Numbered from the stretch's first letter, positions 54,823 to 64,000 are shown. The stretch: 64,000 bases of DNA from Pseudomonas tensinigenes (GCF_014268445.2 NZ_CP077089.1:186001-250000), one strand, 5' to 3'. Numbers and translations are program-made. Notes: generated by a model from the sequence alone, not told the origin.

Positions 54823-56355
54823 ATGAATAACCCGCGTCGGCGTGAAAGTCGCGAGCCGAGTCAGGTCCAGCGCCTGTTTCGACGGCTGGTGCGTGAGTGG
54901 TTGTGGATAAGTCTAGTTCTGTTGCCGCTGACTGCGCTGTCGTCGTATCGCGCCCAGACCAATCTGCACGACGTCGTGCCGGGCTGGAGCGCGTTGCTCT
55001 CGGTGGGGCTGGTGGCGTGCGTCCTCGGTTTGCTGCTATGGCGGCCGCGCTGGGCGATCTGGGTGACTCTGGGCGGGGTGGCGTGCGTGTTGCTGAGCAG
55101 CGCGGGTCTGGCGGAGATCCGGCACTGGTGGTCACCGACCCCGGCGGCGCTCGGCATATTGTTCGGCTATTTGATCTGGAACTGGCGACGCCTGAGCGTG
55201 GTGCTGACTTATTTTGGCTGGGAACTGGCGCGTCTCGATAGCGAGCCGAAAGTTTTCCCCGAACGCCGCCGCACGCAATTCACCGGCGCCGATCGCCTGC
55301 AGGGGCAAATCATGGCGCTTGAACAGGCCATGAGCCGTACTCGTGATACTCGGCGTTTCATTGCTGATGGACTGGAATACTTGCCCGTCGCCACGCTGAT
55401 CAGCGATCCAAAAGGGCAGATCCTGCTCGGTAATCGCAAAGCTCGTCAGCTCTTCGACAACAATCTGGTAGGTGACGACGTTCTCGATCAACTGGCTCGA
55501 CTCGGTTACCCGGAGTTGTCCACAGAGCAACGCCCGCCACTGTCGCTCATGCCGCTGCTGGAGTTTCGCGATTACAAGGAACGCAGCTTGCGGCTAGAGC
55601 GTGCGGCTTTACTACCGGTGGATGGAGATACGCCAATCGGATGGCTGCTCAGCCTTACGGACCTTAGTGCCGAACGTGCCGCCGAGGAACAACGCAGTGT
55701 GTTGCTGCGTTTTCTGTCCCACGACCTGCGCGCACCGCATTCGGCGATTCTTGCGCTGCTGGACGTTCATCGCCATCAGGCCGGGGCGGATTCACCGTTG
55801 TTCGAGCAGATCGAACGGCAGGTACGCCGCGCACTCGATCTGACCGATGGATTTGTTTTGCTGGCGCGGGCCGAATCCGAGACTTACCAATTTCAGCCGA
55901 CGCTGTTCGCGATGCTGGTGCTCGACGTCATGGACCAAGCATTGCCGATTGCCCAGCAAAAACGCATCGAACTGTTGCATGACATGGATGAGCGATGCCA
56001 AGAGCGCCTGATCAACGCTGACCAAGGCTTGCTGACCCGTGCCCTGTTCAACTTGCTGGAAAACGCGATCAAGTACAGCCCGGCCTACACTACGATAAAG
56101 CTGAACGTGCGCTGCGACGAAGAATGGTTGCAGTGTGAGCTGATCGACCAAGGCAAAGGCATCGCTGCCGAAGAATTACCCGATCTGTTCAGCCAGTATC
56201 GACGTTTTTCTTCTGCAGAAGGCATTGATGGCGTAGGCCTGGGTCTGTCGATGGTCAAAGCGGTGGTCGATCATCATGGCGGCGTAATCGAGTGCCACAG
56301 CGTGGTCGATCAAGGCACTACATTCCTCCTCGAAATTCCACTGATCCCGGAGTGA
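54823..56355 (+). CDS. Membrane sensor histidine kinase lacking an obvious sensory domain
   Basis: 510 aa. An arginine-rich start, then about four closely spaced membrane helices (about 27-45, 54-75, 78-93 and 102-118) and a short coiled part, then a PAS-like region (about 180-285), HisKA with SHDLRAPHSAIL near 295 and HATPase with NLLENAIKY, DQGKGIA and GVGLGLSMVK. The flanks resemble Pseudomonas CHASE2-type kinases, but the roughly 250-residue periplasmic CHASE2 domain expected after the first helix is missing (finding). No clear ribosome binding site precedes the ATG. It is paired with the divergent regulator. Confidence 0.82.
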   Translation: MNNPRRRESREPSQVQRLFRRLVREWLWISLVLLPLTALSSYRAQTNLHDVVPGWSALLSVGLVACVLGLLLWRPRWAIWVTLGGVACVLLSSAGLAEIRHWWSPTPAALGILFGYLIWNWRRLSVVLTYFGWELARLDSEPKVFPERRRTQFTGADRLQGQIMALEQAMSRTRDTRRFIADGLEYLPVATLISDPKGQILLGNRKARQLFDNNLVGDDVLDQLARLGYPELSTEQRPPLSLMPLLEFRDYKERSLRLERAALLPVDGDTPIGWLLSLTDLSAERAAEEQRSVLLRFLSHDLRAPHSAILALLDVHRHQAGADSPLFEQIERQVRRALDLTDGFVLLARAESETYQFQPTLFAMLVLDVMDQALPIAQQKRIELLHDMDERCQERLINADQGLLTRALFNLLENAIKYSPAYTTIKLNVRCDEEWLQCELIDQGKGIAAEELPDLFSQYRRFSSAEGIDGVGLGLSMVKAVVDHHGGVIECHSVVDQGTTFLLEIPLIPE

Positions 56356-56367
56356 GCAGGCACAAAA

Positions 56368-56395
56368 AAACCGGCTATAACAGCCGGTCCTTTTA
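56368..56395 (+). terminator. Terminator of the histidine kinase gene
   Basis: ACCGGCT (56370-56376), loop ATAAC, AGCCGGT (56382-56388), then CCTTTT. It starts 13 bases after the kinase stop. A smaller stem CACC/GGTG follows near 56416-56430. Confidence 0.8.
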
Positions 56396-56523
56396 CTTCC
56401 GAAAAAAACTTATGCACCTTTTACGGTGTTTTATGAGCTTGAGAAATATGTAAGTAAATCAATAACTTAATTTCAATATTCAAGCGTTTTCAACAAAACC
56501 GTACACAGGTTATCCACAAAATC

Positions 56524-57303
56524 TCAGACAGCGATCTGATCACTTGCGGCCGGTGCCTGCGGGGCCGGTGGCAGTGAGCCCATTTCGCGCTGGGTCTTCT
56601 CGTTCCAGGCTTGTACCCGGTCGTTCAACTCAGCGACGGCGCGAGGGCCAGTGCCTTCGGCATACATCGGCTCACCGATGACCACGGTGATCACTCCGGA
56701 CTTTTTGCCCCAGCCGATTTTCGGCCAGAACTTGCCGGCATTGTGTGCAATCGGCAGCACCGGAAGCGCCGCATTCACCGCCAACGCGCTACCACTGCGG
56801 GAGAACTTGCCGACAGTGCCGTAAGGAACGCGTGTACCTTCGGGGAAGATCAGCACCCAAACGTTGTCCTTCAGCAGCTCATCACCCTTCGCCGCGACTT
56901 GTTTCAAAGCAGCTTTCGGGTTGTCCCGGTCAATCGCGATCGGCCGCAACATGGCCATGGCCCAGCCGAAGAACGGCACGTAAAGCAATTCGCGCTTGAG
57001 CACTTGGCTCAGCGGCGAGAAATAAGCGGAGAGAAAAAACGTCTCCCAGGTGCTCTGGTGGTTCGACTGAATCACGCAAGGCCGGTCAGGCACGTTTTGC
57101 GCGCCTTTGATTTCGTAACGGATACCAAGAAACACCTTGGTCAACCACAAGGCGCAGCGACACCAGTACACGTTGATAAAACGATAACGCGCCTTGAATG
57201 GCAAAAACGGCGCGATAAAAAAACTCAAGCTGCACCACAGCAGGGAAGTGGTGCCCAGCAGCAGGTAAAAGAGAAAAATCCTGATGGCCCGCAGTATCGA
57301 CAT
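56524..57303 (-). CDS. plsC: 1-acyl-sn-glycerol-3-phosphate acyltransferase (PlsC/LptA/HdtS type)
   Basis: 259 aa. N-terminal membrane helix, then NHQSTWE near 78-84, where the second catalytic acid of the HX4D motif is Glu, and FPEGTRVPYG near 155-164 for phosphate binding. It makes phosphatidic acid from lysophosphatidic acid at the inner membrane. By position it matches P. aeruginosa PA0005, and P. fluorescens HdtS is a related protein once linked to acyl-homoserine lactone synthesis. It overlaps nothing and is 83 bases beyond gmhB. Confidence 0.88.
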   Translation of the reverse strand: MSILRAIRIFLFYLLLGTTSLLWCSLSFFIAPFLPFKARYRFINVYWCRCALWLTKVFLGIRYEIKGAQNVPDRPCVIQSNHQSTWETFFLSAYFSPLSQVLKRELLYVPFFGWAMAMLRPIAIDRDNPKAALKQVAAKGDELLKDNVWVLIFPEGTRVPYGTVGKFSRSGSALAVNAALPVLPIAHNAGKFWPKIGWGKKSGVITVVIGEPMYAEGTGPRAVAELNDRVQAWNEKTQREMGSLPPAPQAPAASDQIAV

Positions 57304-57386
57304 AGTGACGTTTACCGTTACGGGGCAATGCCCGAGTGTTCAAGCGCACTCCCGATCAATCCCTGGTCAGGAACTTCAGAAGTACT

Positions 57387-57920
57387 CTAGTTGTGGATAA
57401 GTTCTGCGGCAATCGCCGCCAGATCGTCAAAAATCAGAGTGCCAACCGGCAGGGTTTTGCCCTGAGTCTTTGCGCCTTTTCCGGTCTTTACCAAAACTGG
57501 CTGTGAATCGACGGCTTTGGCGGCCTCCAGGTCACCAAGGCTGTCGCCGACGAACCAGACATTGTTCAGTTCGACGTCGTAATGCGCGGCGATGGTTTTC
57601 AACATCCCCGGTTTCGGCTTGCGGCAATCGCAGCCTTCGTCCGGGCCATGCGGGCAATACACGATCAGCCCGACTTCACCGCCCTGCTCCGCTACCAGTT
57701 CGCGCAAGCGCGCGTGCATGGCATCGAGGGTAGCGAGGTCGTAATAGCCGCGAGCAATGCCCGACTGGTTGGTGGCCACCGCCACCGTCCAGCCGGCCTT
57801 GCTCAACTGCGCAATCGCTTCGATCGAGCCGGGCAATGGAATCCACTCCGCCACTGACTTGATGTAAGCGTCGGAGTCGTAATTGATCACTCCGTCCCGA
57901 TCGAGAATCAGCAGTTTCAA
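57387..57920 (-). CDS. gmhB: D-glycero-beta-D-manno-heptose 1,7-bisphosphate 7-phosphatase
   Basis: 177 aa from TTG 57920 (KLLILDRDGVINYDS) with GAGGGA six bases upstream; the frame is open for another 36 codons inside glyS. HAD motif I is DRDG, and the zinc-site pattern CPHGPDEGCDC is typical of GmhB. Step in ADP-heptose synthesis for the LPS inner core. It begins 10 bases after the glyS stop. Confidence 0.92.
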   Translation of the reverse strand: MKLLILDRDGVINYDSDAYIKSVAEWIPLPGSIEAIAQLSKAGWTVAVATNQSGIARGYYDLATLDAMHARLRELVAEQGGEVGLIVYCPHGPDEGCDCRKPKPGMLKTIAAHYDVELNNVWFVGDSLGDLEAAKAVDSQPVLVKTGKGAKTQGKTLPVGTLIFDDLAAIAAELIHN

Positions 57921-57930
57921 CAGCAATCCC

Positions 57931-59985
57931 TCAACCCAGCAGCGAAATGTCGGCAACACCGAGGAACAGGCCACGCAGACGCGCCAGCAGCGCGTAGCGG
58001 TTGGCCCGCACATTGGCGTCGTCGGCATTGACCATTACCGCGTCGAAGAACGCATCCACCGGCTCACGCAATGCCGCCAGGCGTGCCAGCGATTCGTTGT
58101 ACTGACGCGCCGCAGCCATTGGCTGTACCGCCTGATCCGCTTGCTGGATCGCCGAGTACAACGAGAACTCGTTGGCGTTGTCGAAATACTTGGCTTGGAC
58201 TTCGGTCGGCACCGCGCCTTCGAGTTTGCTCAACAGGTTCGATACACGCTTGTTCACCGCCGCCAGCGCTGCCGCTTCCGGCAGTTTGCGGAAGGCCTGC
58301 ACCGCTTGCACACGCTGGTCGAAATCCAGCGCCGAACCCGGCTTCAGGGCACGGACCGACAGGTAAGTCGCCACTTCAACGCCTTCGTCTTCGTAACGCG
58401 CACGCAGACGGTCGAAGATGAATTCCAGAACGGCTTCGTTGAGACCGGCTGCCTTGACCTTGGCACCGAACGCATTCACCGCGAATGCGACGGCGTCGTT
58501 CAGGTCCAGATCGAGTTTTTTCTCGATCAGGATACGCAGCACACCCAGCGCCGCACGGCGCAGGGCATACGGGTCTTTGCTGCCGGTTGGCAGCATGCCG
58601 ATACCGAAGATGCCGACCAGGGTGTCGAGCTTGTCAGCGATCGCGACGGCTGCACCGGTCAGCGTGGCCGGCAGTTCTGCACCGGCACCGCGTGGCATGT
58701 ACTGCTCGTTGAGCGCCAGCGCGACGTCTTCCGGCTCGCCGTCATTGAGTGCGTAGTAGTAACCGGCGACACCTTGCATCTCCGGGAACTCGCCGACCAT
58801 TTCGGTGGCCAGGTCGCACTTCGACAGCAGACCGGCGCGGGCAGCCCACGAGGCGTTGCCGCCAATGCGTGCGGCGATGTACGCAGCCAGTTTCGATACG
58901 CGCTCGGCCTTGTCGTAGACGCTGCCGAGTTTTTCCTGGAATACCACGTTCTTCAGGCGATCATTGAAAGCTTCGAGTTTCTGCTTCTTGTCCTGCTTGA
59001 AGAAGAACTCGGCGTCGGTCAGACGTGGGCGAACCACTTTCTCGTTACCGGCGATGATCTGCTGCGGATCTTTGCTTTCGATGTTGGCCACAGTGATGAA
59101 ACGTGGCAGCAACTTGCCGTCGGCATCCAGCAGGCAGAAGTACTTTTGGTTGTCCTGCATGGTGGTGATCAGCGCTTCTTGCGGTACGTCGAGGAAGCGT
59201 TCCTCGAACGAGCACACCAGCGGCACCGGCCATTCAACCAGCGCGGTGACTTCGTCGAGCAGTGCCGGCGGAACGATGGCCGTGCCTTCCTGACGGGTGG
59301 CCAGTTCTTCGGTGCGCTTGCTGATGATTTCGCGACGCTCGTTGGCGTCGGCCAATACATAAGCGGCACGCAGGTCGGCGAGGTAGCTCGACGGCGAACC
59401 GATGCGCACGCTTTCCGGGTGATGGAAGCGGTGACCACGGGAGTCACGGCCAGCCTTCTGCGCGAGGATGGTGCAGTCGATGACCTGGTCACCGAGCAGC
59501 ATCACCAGCCATTGGGTCGGACGCACGAACTCTTCCTTGCGCGCACCCCAACGCATGCGTTTCGGGATTGGCAGGTCGTTCAGTGAATCTTCGACGATGG
59601 TCGGCAGCAGGCTCGCTGTCGGCTTGCCGGCGATGCTTTGGCTGTAACGCAGTTTCGGGCCGCTCTGATCGATTTCGCTCAGATCAACGCCGCACTTCTT
59701 GGCGAAACCCAGTGCTGCCTGAGTCGGATTGCCGTCAGCGTCGAACGCCGCCTGACGTGGCGGGCCATCGAGGTTGATGCTGCGATCCGGTTGCTGGGTA
59801 GCCAGCGCAGTGATCAGCACAGCCAGACGACGCGGTGCGGCGTAGACGGTTTTGGTTTCGTAGCTCAGGCCAGCGGCTTGCAGGCCCTTGTCGATACCGG
59901 CGAGGAACGCTTCAGCCAAGGTGTTCAGGGCTTTCGGTGGCAGTTCTTCGGTGCCCAGTTCAACCAGAAAATCTTGCGCACTCAT
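57931..59985 (-). CDS. glyS: Glycyl-tRNA synthetase beta subunit
   Basis: 684 aa, starting [20 protein letters not shown], the family's N-terminus, with the HD-like core (HHPESVRI near 160) and C-terminal anticodon-binding helices. Works as alpha2-beta2 with GlyQ. Overlaps glyQ by 4 bases (ATGA). Confidence 0.97.
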   Translation of the reverse strand: MSAQDFLVELGTEELPPKALNTLAEAFLAGIDKGLQAAGLSYETKTVYAAPRRLAVLITALATQQPDRSINLDGPPRQAAFDADGNPTQAALGFAKKCGVDLSEIDQSGPKLRYSQSIAGKPTASLLPTIVEDSLNDLPIPKRMRWGARKEEFVRPTQWLVMLLGDQVIDCTILAQKAGRDSRGHRFHHPESVRIGSPSSYLADLRAAYVLADANERREIISKRTEELATRQEGTAIVPPALLDEVTALVEWPVPLVCSFEERFLDVPQEALITTMQDNQKYFCLLDADGKLLPRFITVANIESKDPQQIIAGNEKVVRPRLTDAEFFFKQDKKQKLEAFNDRLKNVVFQEKLGSVYDKAERVSKLAAYIAARIGGNASWAARAGLLSKCDLATEMVGEFPEMQGVAGYYYALNDGEPEDVALALNEQYMPRGAGAELPATLTGAAVAIADKLDTLVGIFGIGMLPTGSKDPYALRRAALGVLRILIEKKLDLDLNDAVAFAVNAFGAKVKAAGLNEAVLEFIFDRLRARYEDEGVEVATYLSVRALKPGSALDFDQRVQAVQAFRKLPEAAALAAVNKRVSNLLSKLEGAVPTEVQAKYFDNANEFSLYSAIQQADQAVQPMAAARQYNESLARLAALREPVDAFFDAVMVNADDANVRANRYALLARLRGLFLGVADISLLG

Positions 59986-60935
59986 TGTGCTGCCTCCAGC
60001 TTGGCCAGTACTTCGTCACGCAGGTCCGGGGTCGCCATCGGGAAGCCCAGCTTGGCGCGAGCCAGCAGGTAGGCTTGCGCAACGGAACGCGCCAGGGTGC
60101 GTACGCGCAGAATGTATTGCTGACGCGCGGTCACCGAGATCGCCCGGCGCGCATCCAGCAGGTTGAAGGTGTGCGAAGCCTTCAACACCATTTCGTAGCT
60201 CGGCAACGGCAGCGGCTGGTCGAGTTCGATCAGGCGCTTGGCTTCGCTTTCATAGAAGTCGAACAGTTCGAACAGTTTGTCGACGTTGGCGTGTTCGAAG
60301 TTGTAAGTGGACTGCTCCACTTCGTTCTGGTGGAACACGTCGCCGTAGGTGACTTTGCCCATCGGGCCGTCAGCCCAGACCAGGTCGTAGACCGAATCCA
60401 CGCCTTGCAGGTACATGGCCAGACGCTCGAGACCGTAAGTGATCTCGCCGGTCACCGGGTAGCACTCGATGCCGCCAGCCTGCTGGAAGTAAGTGAACTG
60501 GGTCACTTCCATGCCGTTCAGCCAGACTTCCCAGCCCAGACCCCAGGCGCCGAGGGTCGGCGATTCCCAGTTGTCTTCGACGAAGCGAATGTCGTGAACC
60601 AGCGGGTCGAGGCCGACATGCTTGAGCGAGCCCAGGTACAGTTCCTGGAAGTTGTCCGGGTTCGGCTTCAGGACGACCTGAAACTGATAGTAGTGCTGCA
60701 GACGGTTAGGGTTTTCGCCGTAACGGCCGTCAGTCGGACGGCGGCTTGGCTGCACGTAGGCGGCGTTCCAGGTTTCCGGGCCGATGGCGCGGAGGAAGGT
60801 CGCGGTGTGGAAAGTGCCGGCGCCTACTTCCATATCGTAGGGCTGAAGTACCACGCAACCTTGCTCGGCCCAGTATTGCTGGAGCGCGAGGATCAAGTCT
60901 TGGAAGGTACGCACGGCTGGCGTAGGCTGGCTCAC
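59982..60935 (-). CDS. glyQ: Glycyl-tRNA synthetase alpha subunit
   Basis: 317 aa from GTG 60935 ([20 protein letters not shown]), with AGGTG about seven bases upstream. The open frame extends 44 codons upstream into the divergent tag gene's leader, which is not conserved. Catalytic class II core: [17 protein letters not shown] near 77-93 and [17 protein letters not shown]. Ends KLEAAQ. Confidence 0.96.
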   Translation of the reverse strand: MSQPTPAVRTFQDLILALQQYWAEQGCVVLQPYDMEVGAGTFHTATFLRAIGPETWNAAYVQPSRRPTDGRYGENPNRLQHYYQFQVVLKPNPDNFQELYLGSLKHVGLDPLVHDIRFVEDNWESPTLGAWGLGWEVWLNGMEVTQFTYFQQAGGIECYPVTGEITYGLERLAMYLQGVDSVYDLVWADGPMGKVTYGDVFHQNEVEQSTYNFEHANVDKLFELFDFYESEAKRLIELDQPLPLPSYEMVLKASHTFNLLDARRAISVTARQQYILRVRTLARSVAQAYLLARAKLGFPMATPDLRDEVLAKLEAAQ

Positions 60936-61016
60936 GAAATTCACCTGTTTCTTGGGCTGCGATTTAAAGAGCGGGAGTATACCCGATTCATTGCTGCGCA
61001 CGCCCCCTGGAGCCTT

Positions 61017-61574
61017 ATGCCACGCTGCTTTTGGTGTACCGAAGATCCGCTGTACATGGCTTATCACGACCAGGAGTGGGGCACGCCGCTACGCGATGCG
61101 CAGGGTTTGTTCGAGTTGCTTTTGCTCGAAGGGTTCCAGGCCGGGCTGTCGTGGATCACCGTGCTGCGCAAACGCGAGCGTTATCGCGAGGTGTTGTTCG
61201 GCTTCGATGTGCAGCGGGTGGCGCAGATGAGCGACGCCGAAATCGACGAATTGATGCTCGATCCGGGGATCATCCGCAATCGCCTCAAACTCAACGCCGC
61301 CCGTCGTAATGCCCAGGCCTGGCTGGCGCTGGAGGACCCGGTGGCGTTCCTCTGGTCGTTCGTTGGCGATCAACCGATCATCAATCATTTCAAGGATCGC
61401 AGCGAAGTCCCGGCGATCACCCCCGAAGCGCTGGCGATGAGCAAAGGCCTGAAAAAGGCCGGGTTCACGTTCGTCGGCCCGACCATTTGCTACGCGCTGA
61501 TGCAGGCCTCGGGCATGGTCATGGATCACACCCAGGATTGCGACCGCTACGCGCAGCTCGTCAACGGCGGTTAG
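61017..61574 (+). CDS. tag: DNA-3-methyladenine glycosylase I
   Basis: 185 aa from ATG 61017 with GGAG upstream. Zinc-site residues are Cys4 (RCFWC) and His17 (AYHDQEWG), and the C-terminal DHTQDC supplies His and Cys. Removes 3-methyladenine from alkylated DNA. Divergent from glyQ with only about 80 bases between starts. The larger open frame reaching back over glyQ is a shadow. Confidence 0.95.
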   Translation: MPRCFWCTEDPLYMAYHDQEWGTPLRDAQGLFELLLLEGFQAGLSWITVLRKRERYREVLFGFDVQRVAQMSDAEIDELMLDPGIIRNRLKLNAARRNAQAWLALEDPVAFLWSFVGDQPIINHFKDRSEVPAITPEALAMSKGLKKAGFTFVGPTICYALMQASGMVMDHTQDCDRYAQLVNGG

Positions 61575-61614
61575 AATGGCCGCCTCGCGCACCGCACAAG
61601 ATCAGGAGTGACCT

Positions 61615-62502
61615 GTGGAAAAGTTTAAAGGCGCCTTGCTGGTAGGCGCTCTGCGGCTGTTTGCCCTGCTGCCATGGCGGGCCGTGCAGGCCGTGGGTTC
61701 GGCGATCGGCTGGATCATGTGGAAAACCCCCAACCGCTCCCGCGACGTGGTGCGGATCAACCTCGCCAAATGTTTTCCACAGATGGATCCGGCCGAACGT
61801 GAACGTCTGGTCGGGCAGAGTCTGAAGGATATTGGCAAGTCGCTGACCGAAAGCGCCTGCGCGTGGATCTGGCCGGCGCAGCGTTCGATCGATCTGGTGC
61901 GCGAAGTCGAGGGTCTCGATGTGCTGAAAGATGCCTTGGCCTCGGGCAAAGGCGTGGTCGGCATCACCAGCCACTTGGGCAACTGGGAAGTGCTCAACCA
62001 CTTCTATTGCAGCCAGTGCAAACCGATCATTTTCTATCGTCCGCCAAAGCTCAAGGCTGTGGACGAATTGCTGCGCAAACAGCGCGTGCAACTGGGCAAC
62101 AAAGTCGCGGCGTCCACCAAGGAAGGCATCCTCAGTGTCATCAAGGAAGTGCGCAAGGGTGGTGCAGTGGGCATTCCCGCTGACCCGGAACCGGCCGAAT
62201 CCGCCGGGATCTTCGTGCCGTTCTTCGCCACTCAAGCGCTGACCAGCAAATTCGTACCGAACATGCTAGCCGGTGGCAAAGCCGTAGGCGTGTTCCTCCA
62301 CGCGCTGCGCCTGCCCGACGGTTCTGGCTACAAAGTCATCCTCGAAGCCGCGCCGGAAGCCATGTACAGCACCGATACCGCCGAATCCTGCGCAGCGATG
62401 AGCAAAGTCGTCGAGCGTTATGTCGCGGCGTATCCGAGCCAGTACATGTGGAGCATGAAGCGCTTCAAAAAGCGTCCGCCGGGCGAAGAGCGCTGGTATT
62501 GA
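61615..62502 (+). CDS. lpxL: Lipid A biosynthesis acyltransferase (LpxL/HtrB family)
   Basis: 295 aa, GTG start at 61615 with AGGAG upstream. N-terminal membrane helix (GALLVGALRLFALLPW) and the HX4E catalytic motif in SHLGNWE near 118-124. Adds a secondary acyl chain to Kdo2-lipid A (or precursor) at the inner membrane. Matches P. aeruginosa PA0011, a 2-OH-lauroyl transferase type; acyl specificity cannot be read here. Confidence 0.9.
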   Translation: MEKFKGALLVGALRLFALLPWRAVQAVGSAIGWIMWKTPNRSRDVVRINLAKCFPQMDPAERERLVGQSLKDIGKSLTESACAWIWPAQRSIDLVREVEGLDVLKDALASGKGVVGITSHLGNWEVLNHFYCSQCKPIIFYRPPKLKAVDELLRKQRVQLGNKVAASTKEGILSVIKEVRKGGAVGIPADPEPAESAGIFVPFFATQALTSKFVPNMLAGGKAVGVFLHALRLPDGSGYKVILEAAPEAMYSTDTAESCAAMSKVVERYVAAYPSQYMWSMKRFKKRPPGEERWY

Positions 62503-62518
62503 GCTGATTGGCATGATC

Positions 62519-62550
62519 TGTGGATAACCTCACTGGCGAGGTTATCCACA
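62519..62550. promoter_or_regulatory. Inverted repeat made of two perfect DnaA boxes
   Basis: TGTGGATAACCTC (62519-62531), six bases ACTGGC, GAGGTTATCCACA (62538-62550). The arms are perfect 13-base inverse complements, each carrying a full 9-base DnaA box, directly between lpxL and the PilZ gene. No T tract follows, so it is a poor terminator on the plus strand. Confidence 0.7.
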
Positions 62551-62575
62551 ACCGTTCATCAAAGGGCGCAACAAG

Positions 62576-62815
62576 ATGTCCGAACAACGCAAATCCTTCC
62601 GCATCAAGATCACCCACGACAGCTTTGGCGAGTGCCTCGGACAGACGCGCAACCTGTCGCCTACCGGGGTGTTTGTGCAGCATCCGGTTTTGGCTTCTTT
62701 GCCCAAAGGCGCGGTGGTTTACGGCCAGGTGCAGGATTTACCCACAGGCGCGCCACGGGTGCGCATGGAAGTGGTGACAGTGGATGCCGAAGGCATCGGT
62801 CTTCGTTACCTTTGA
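62576..62815 (+). CDS. Small PilZ-domain protein (c-di-GMP binding)
   Basis: 79 aa. RKSFR (residues 5-9, RXXXR) and NLSPTG (about 27-32, D/NXSXXG) are the two PilZ motifs for c-di-GMP. A single, minimal domain, so it likely signals by binding a partner. AAAGGG is upstream of the ATG at a slightly long spacing. Matches P. aeruginosa PA0012 by place. Partner unknown. Confidence 0.88.
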   Translation: MSEQRKSFRIKITHDSFGECLGQTRNLSPTGVFVQHPVLASLPKGAVVYGQVQDLPTGAPRVRMEVVTVDAEGIGLRYL

Positions 62816-62816
62816 T

Positions 62817-63131
62817 TCACTGCGCCTGACGATCCAGTTTCTTCAGAAACACCGTCATTTCCTTCTCGGCCTGCTTGTCGCCATGGGCGCGGGCCGCTTC
62901 CAGACCTTGTTCCCATGCCTGACGCGCGGCGGCGTGATTGCCCAGCGCCAGATGCGCCTTGCCCAATAGTTTCCATGCCGCCGAATACTTCGGATCAAAA
63001 CCGACACAGCGCTGGAAATGCTCGGCAGCCTTGGCGTTTTCGCCCAGATCCAGATAACCCTTGCCCAGGCCGAAGCGCAGCAGAGAGTTATCCACACCCT
63101 TGGCGAGCATTTTTTCCAGGGATTCGAGCAT
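62817..63131 (-). CDS. Small TPR-repeat protein
   Basis: 104 aa. Two to three TPR helices: GKGYLDLGENAKAAEHFQRC (about 23-42), LGKAHLALGNHAAARQAWEQ (about 56-75) and a final helix. No signal peptide, so cytoplasmic. Convergent with the PilZ gene, the two stops being one base apart. Probably a protein-interaction module; function unknown. Confidence 0.85.
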   Translation of the reverse strand: MLESLEKMLAKGVDNSLLRFGLGKGYLDLGENAKAAEHFQRCVGFDPKYSAAWKLLGKAHLALGNHAAARQAWEQGLEAARAHGDKQAEKEMTVFLKKLDRQAQ

Positions 63132-63180
63132 CGGTGGAGTCCTTTCTTGGGTGTCAGGTGTTGATGGGGTTTATTGCGAC

Positions 63181-63240
63181 CGCCTTCGCGAGCAGGGGAA
63201 ACGCATTCCAAATGTGGGAGCGAGCCTGCTCGCGAAGGCG
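63181..63240. repeat. REP element with long inverted repeat (tgtgggagcgagcctgctcgcgaa family)
   Basis: CGCCTTCGCGAGCAGG (63181-63196) and CCTGCTCGCGAAGGCG (63225-63240) are perfect inverse complements. The unit at 63213-63240 is the same REP as in 15646-15736, but its left partner lacks the GTGGGAGC part, so it is a decayed REPIN. Lies between the trkA stop and the TPR gene start. Confidence 0.8.
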
Positions 63241-63261
63241 CCAGTGCCGTCAGCGCAAACC

Positions 63262-64000
63262 TCAGAAGAAGCTCAACCCCACATGAAACAGCTTCTCCAC
63301 ATCGCGAATATGCTTTTTATCCACAAGGAACAGAATCACATGGTCACCCGCCTCGATCACCGTGTCATCGTGGGCAATGATCACTTGTTCATTGCGGATC
63401 ACCGCACCAATCGTGGTGCCCGGCGGCAGGCCGATCTTCTCGATCGGTTTGCCGATGACCTTGCTCGACTTCGCATCACCGTGGGCAATCGCCTCGATGG
63501 CTTCCGCCGCACCGCGACGCAATGAATGCACGCTGACGATATCGCCACGGCGCACGTGGGCCAGCAGCGTGCCGATGGTCGCCAGTTGCGGGCTGATGGC
63601 GATGTCGATGTCGCCGCCCTGGATCAGATCAACGTAGGCCGGGTTGTTGATGATCGTCATGACCTTCTTCGCCCCCAACCGTTTGGCCAGCAACGACGAC
63701 ATGATGTTGGCTTCGTCATCGTTGGTCAGCGCGAGGAAGATGTCGGCGTCGGCGATGTTCTCTTCCAGCAGCAAATCACGGTCCGACGCGCTGCCCTGCA
63801 AGACCACGGTGCTGTCGAGGGTGTCGGAGAGATAACGGCAGCGCGCCGGACTCATCTCGATGATCTTCACCTGATAGCGGCTTTCGATGGCTTCCGCCAG
63901 ACGCTCGCCGATCTGCCCGCCGCCAGCAATGACGATGCGTTTGTAGGTTTCATCGAGACGGCGCATTTCGCTCATCACCGCGCGAATATTCTCACGGGCA
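63262..64000 (-). CDS. trkA: Trk potassium uptake regulatory protein TrkA, partial (N-terminus outside window)
   Basis: 246 codons of the C-terminal half are visible; the frame runs off the right edge. Second NAD-binding RCK domain: [18 protein letters not shown], then IEMS and GSASDRDLL, followed by the second TrkA-C domain ([15 protein letters not shown]). It gates the TrkH channel with NAD(H). The last gene in the window and the expected neighbour in Pseudomonas. Confidence 0.95.
   Translation of the reverse strand, partial: ARENIRAVMSEMRRLDETYKRIVIAGGGQIGERLAEAIESRYQVKIIEMSPARCRYLSDTLDSTVVLQGSASDRDLLLEENIADADIFLALTNDDEANIMSSLLAKRLGAKKVMTIINNPAYVDLIQGGDIDIAISPQLATIGTLLAHVRRGDIVSVHSLRRGAAEAIEAIAHGDAKSSKVIGKPIEKIGLPPGTTIGAVIRNEQVIIAHDDTVIEAGDHVILFLVDKKHIRDVEKLFHVGLSFF

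Noticed and set aside
56524..57303. Acyl-homoserine lactone synthase (HdtS) as primary function
   Set aside because: The motifs are those of a lysophosphatidic acid acyltransferase; a quorum-sensing role cannot be supported from sequence.

Overview
The window is a chromosomal segment of a Pseudomonas, most likely from the P. fluorescens lineage. The gene order parB-parA-rsmG-mnmG / mnmE-yidC-yidD-rnpA-rpmH-oriC-dnaA-dnaN-recF-gyrB, the glmU-atp operon block, and the plsC-gmhB-glyS-glyQ-tag-lpxL-pilZ-TPR-trkA tail are the order I know from P. aeruginosa PAO1 (roughly PA5549-PA5570 joined to PA0001-PA0016). REP elements are of the fluorescens type. Species cannot be fixed from sequence reading alone. 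I saw no rRNA or tRNA genes, CRISPR arrays, transposases or integrases.

Left part (1-15.7 kb): an A-band / common polysaccharide antigen (CPA, D-rhamnan) locus. On the plus strand, rmd-gmd-wbpW-wzm-wzt and three glycosyltransferases (wbpX, wbpY, wbpZ type) make GDP-D-rhamnose, polymerise it and export the chain. Divergently, a five-gene minus-strand operon (two paralogous glycosyltransferases, two paralogous methyltransferases and an acyltransferase) probably decorates or caps the polymer. A DUF3142 lipoprotein gene is cut by the left edge.

Middle-left (15.7-20.5 kb): an oxidoreductase fusion, a GST, a LysR regulator and an orphan XRE/S24-like repressor with a palindrome-overlapped promoter, next to the predicted attTn7 site at the 3' end of glmS. 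Then follow glmS-glmR, glmU (amino-sugar synthesis) and the complete F1Fo ATP synthase operon atpIBEFHAGDC, all on the minus strand.

Origin region (32-51.6 kb): parB-parA-rsmG-mnmG lead up to a first DnaA-box region (36.4-36.7 kb). An iron-regulated FecI/FecR/TonB-receptor cassette follows, convergent with mnmE-yidC-yidD-rnpA-rpmH. The main oriC (about 44.9-45.4 kb) lies beside dnaA-dnaN-recF-gyrB. The two DnaA-box regions share ordered sequence anchors, and a perfect ParB site (parS) lies inside recF.

Right part (51.6-64 kb): two accessory loci, a DUF6311-like membrane protein and a divergent two-component pair whose kinase seems to lack the usual sensor domain. Then come phospholipid, LPS, translation and repair housekeeping genes, ending in trkA, which is cut by the right edge.

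The main observations for follow-up are the paralogous origin-like regions with a siderophore cassette between them; about 30 perfect TTATCCACA 9-mers across the window; the atp promoter whose spacer is an inverted repeat; the orphan S24-like repressor with its operator; the PilZ leader made of two inverted DnaA boxes; and the kinase without a sensor domain.
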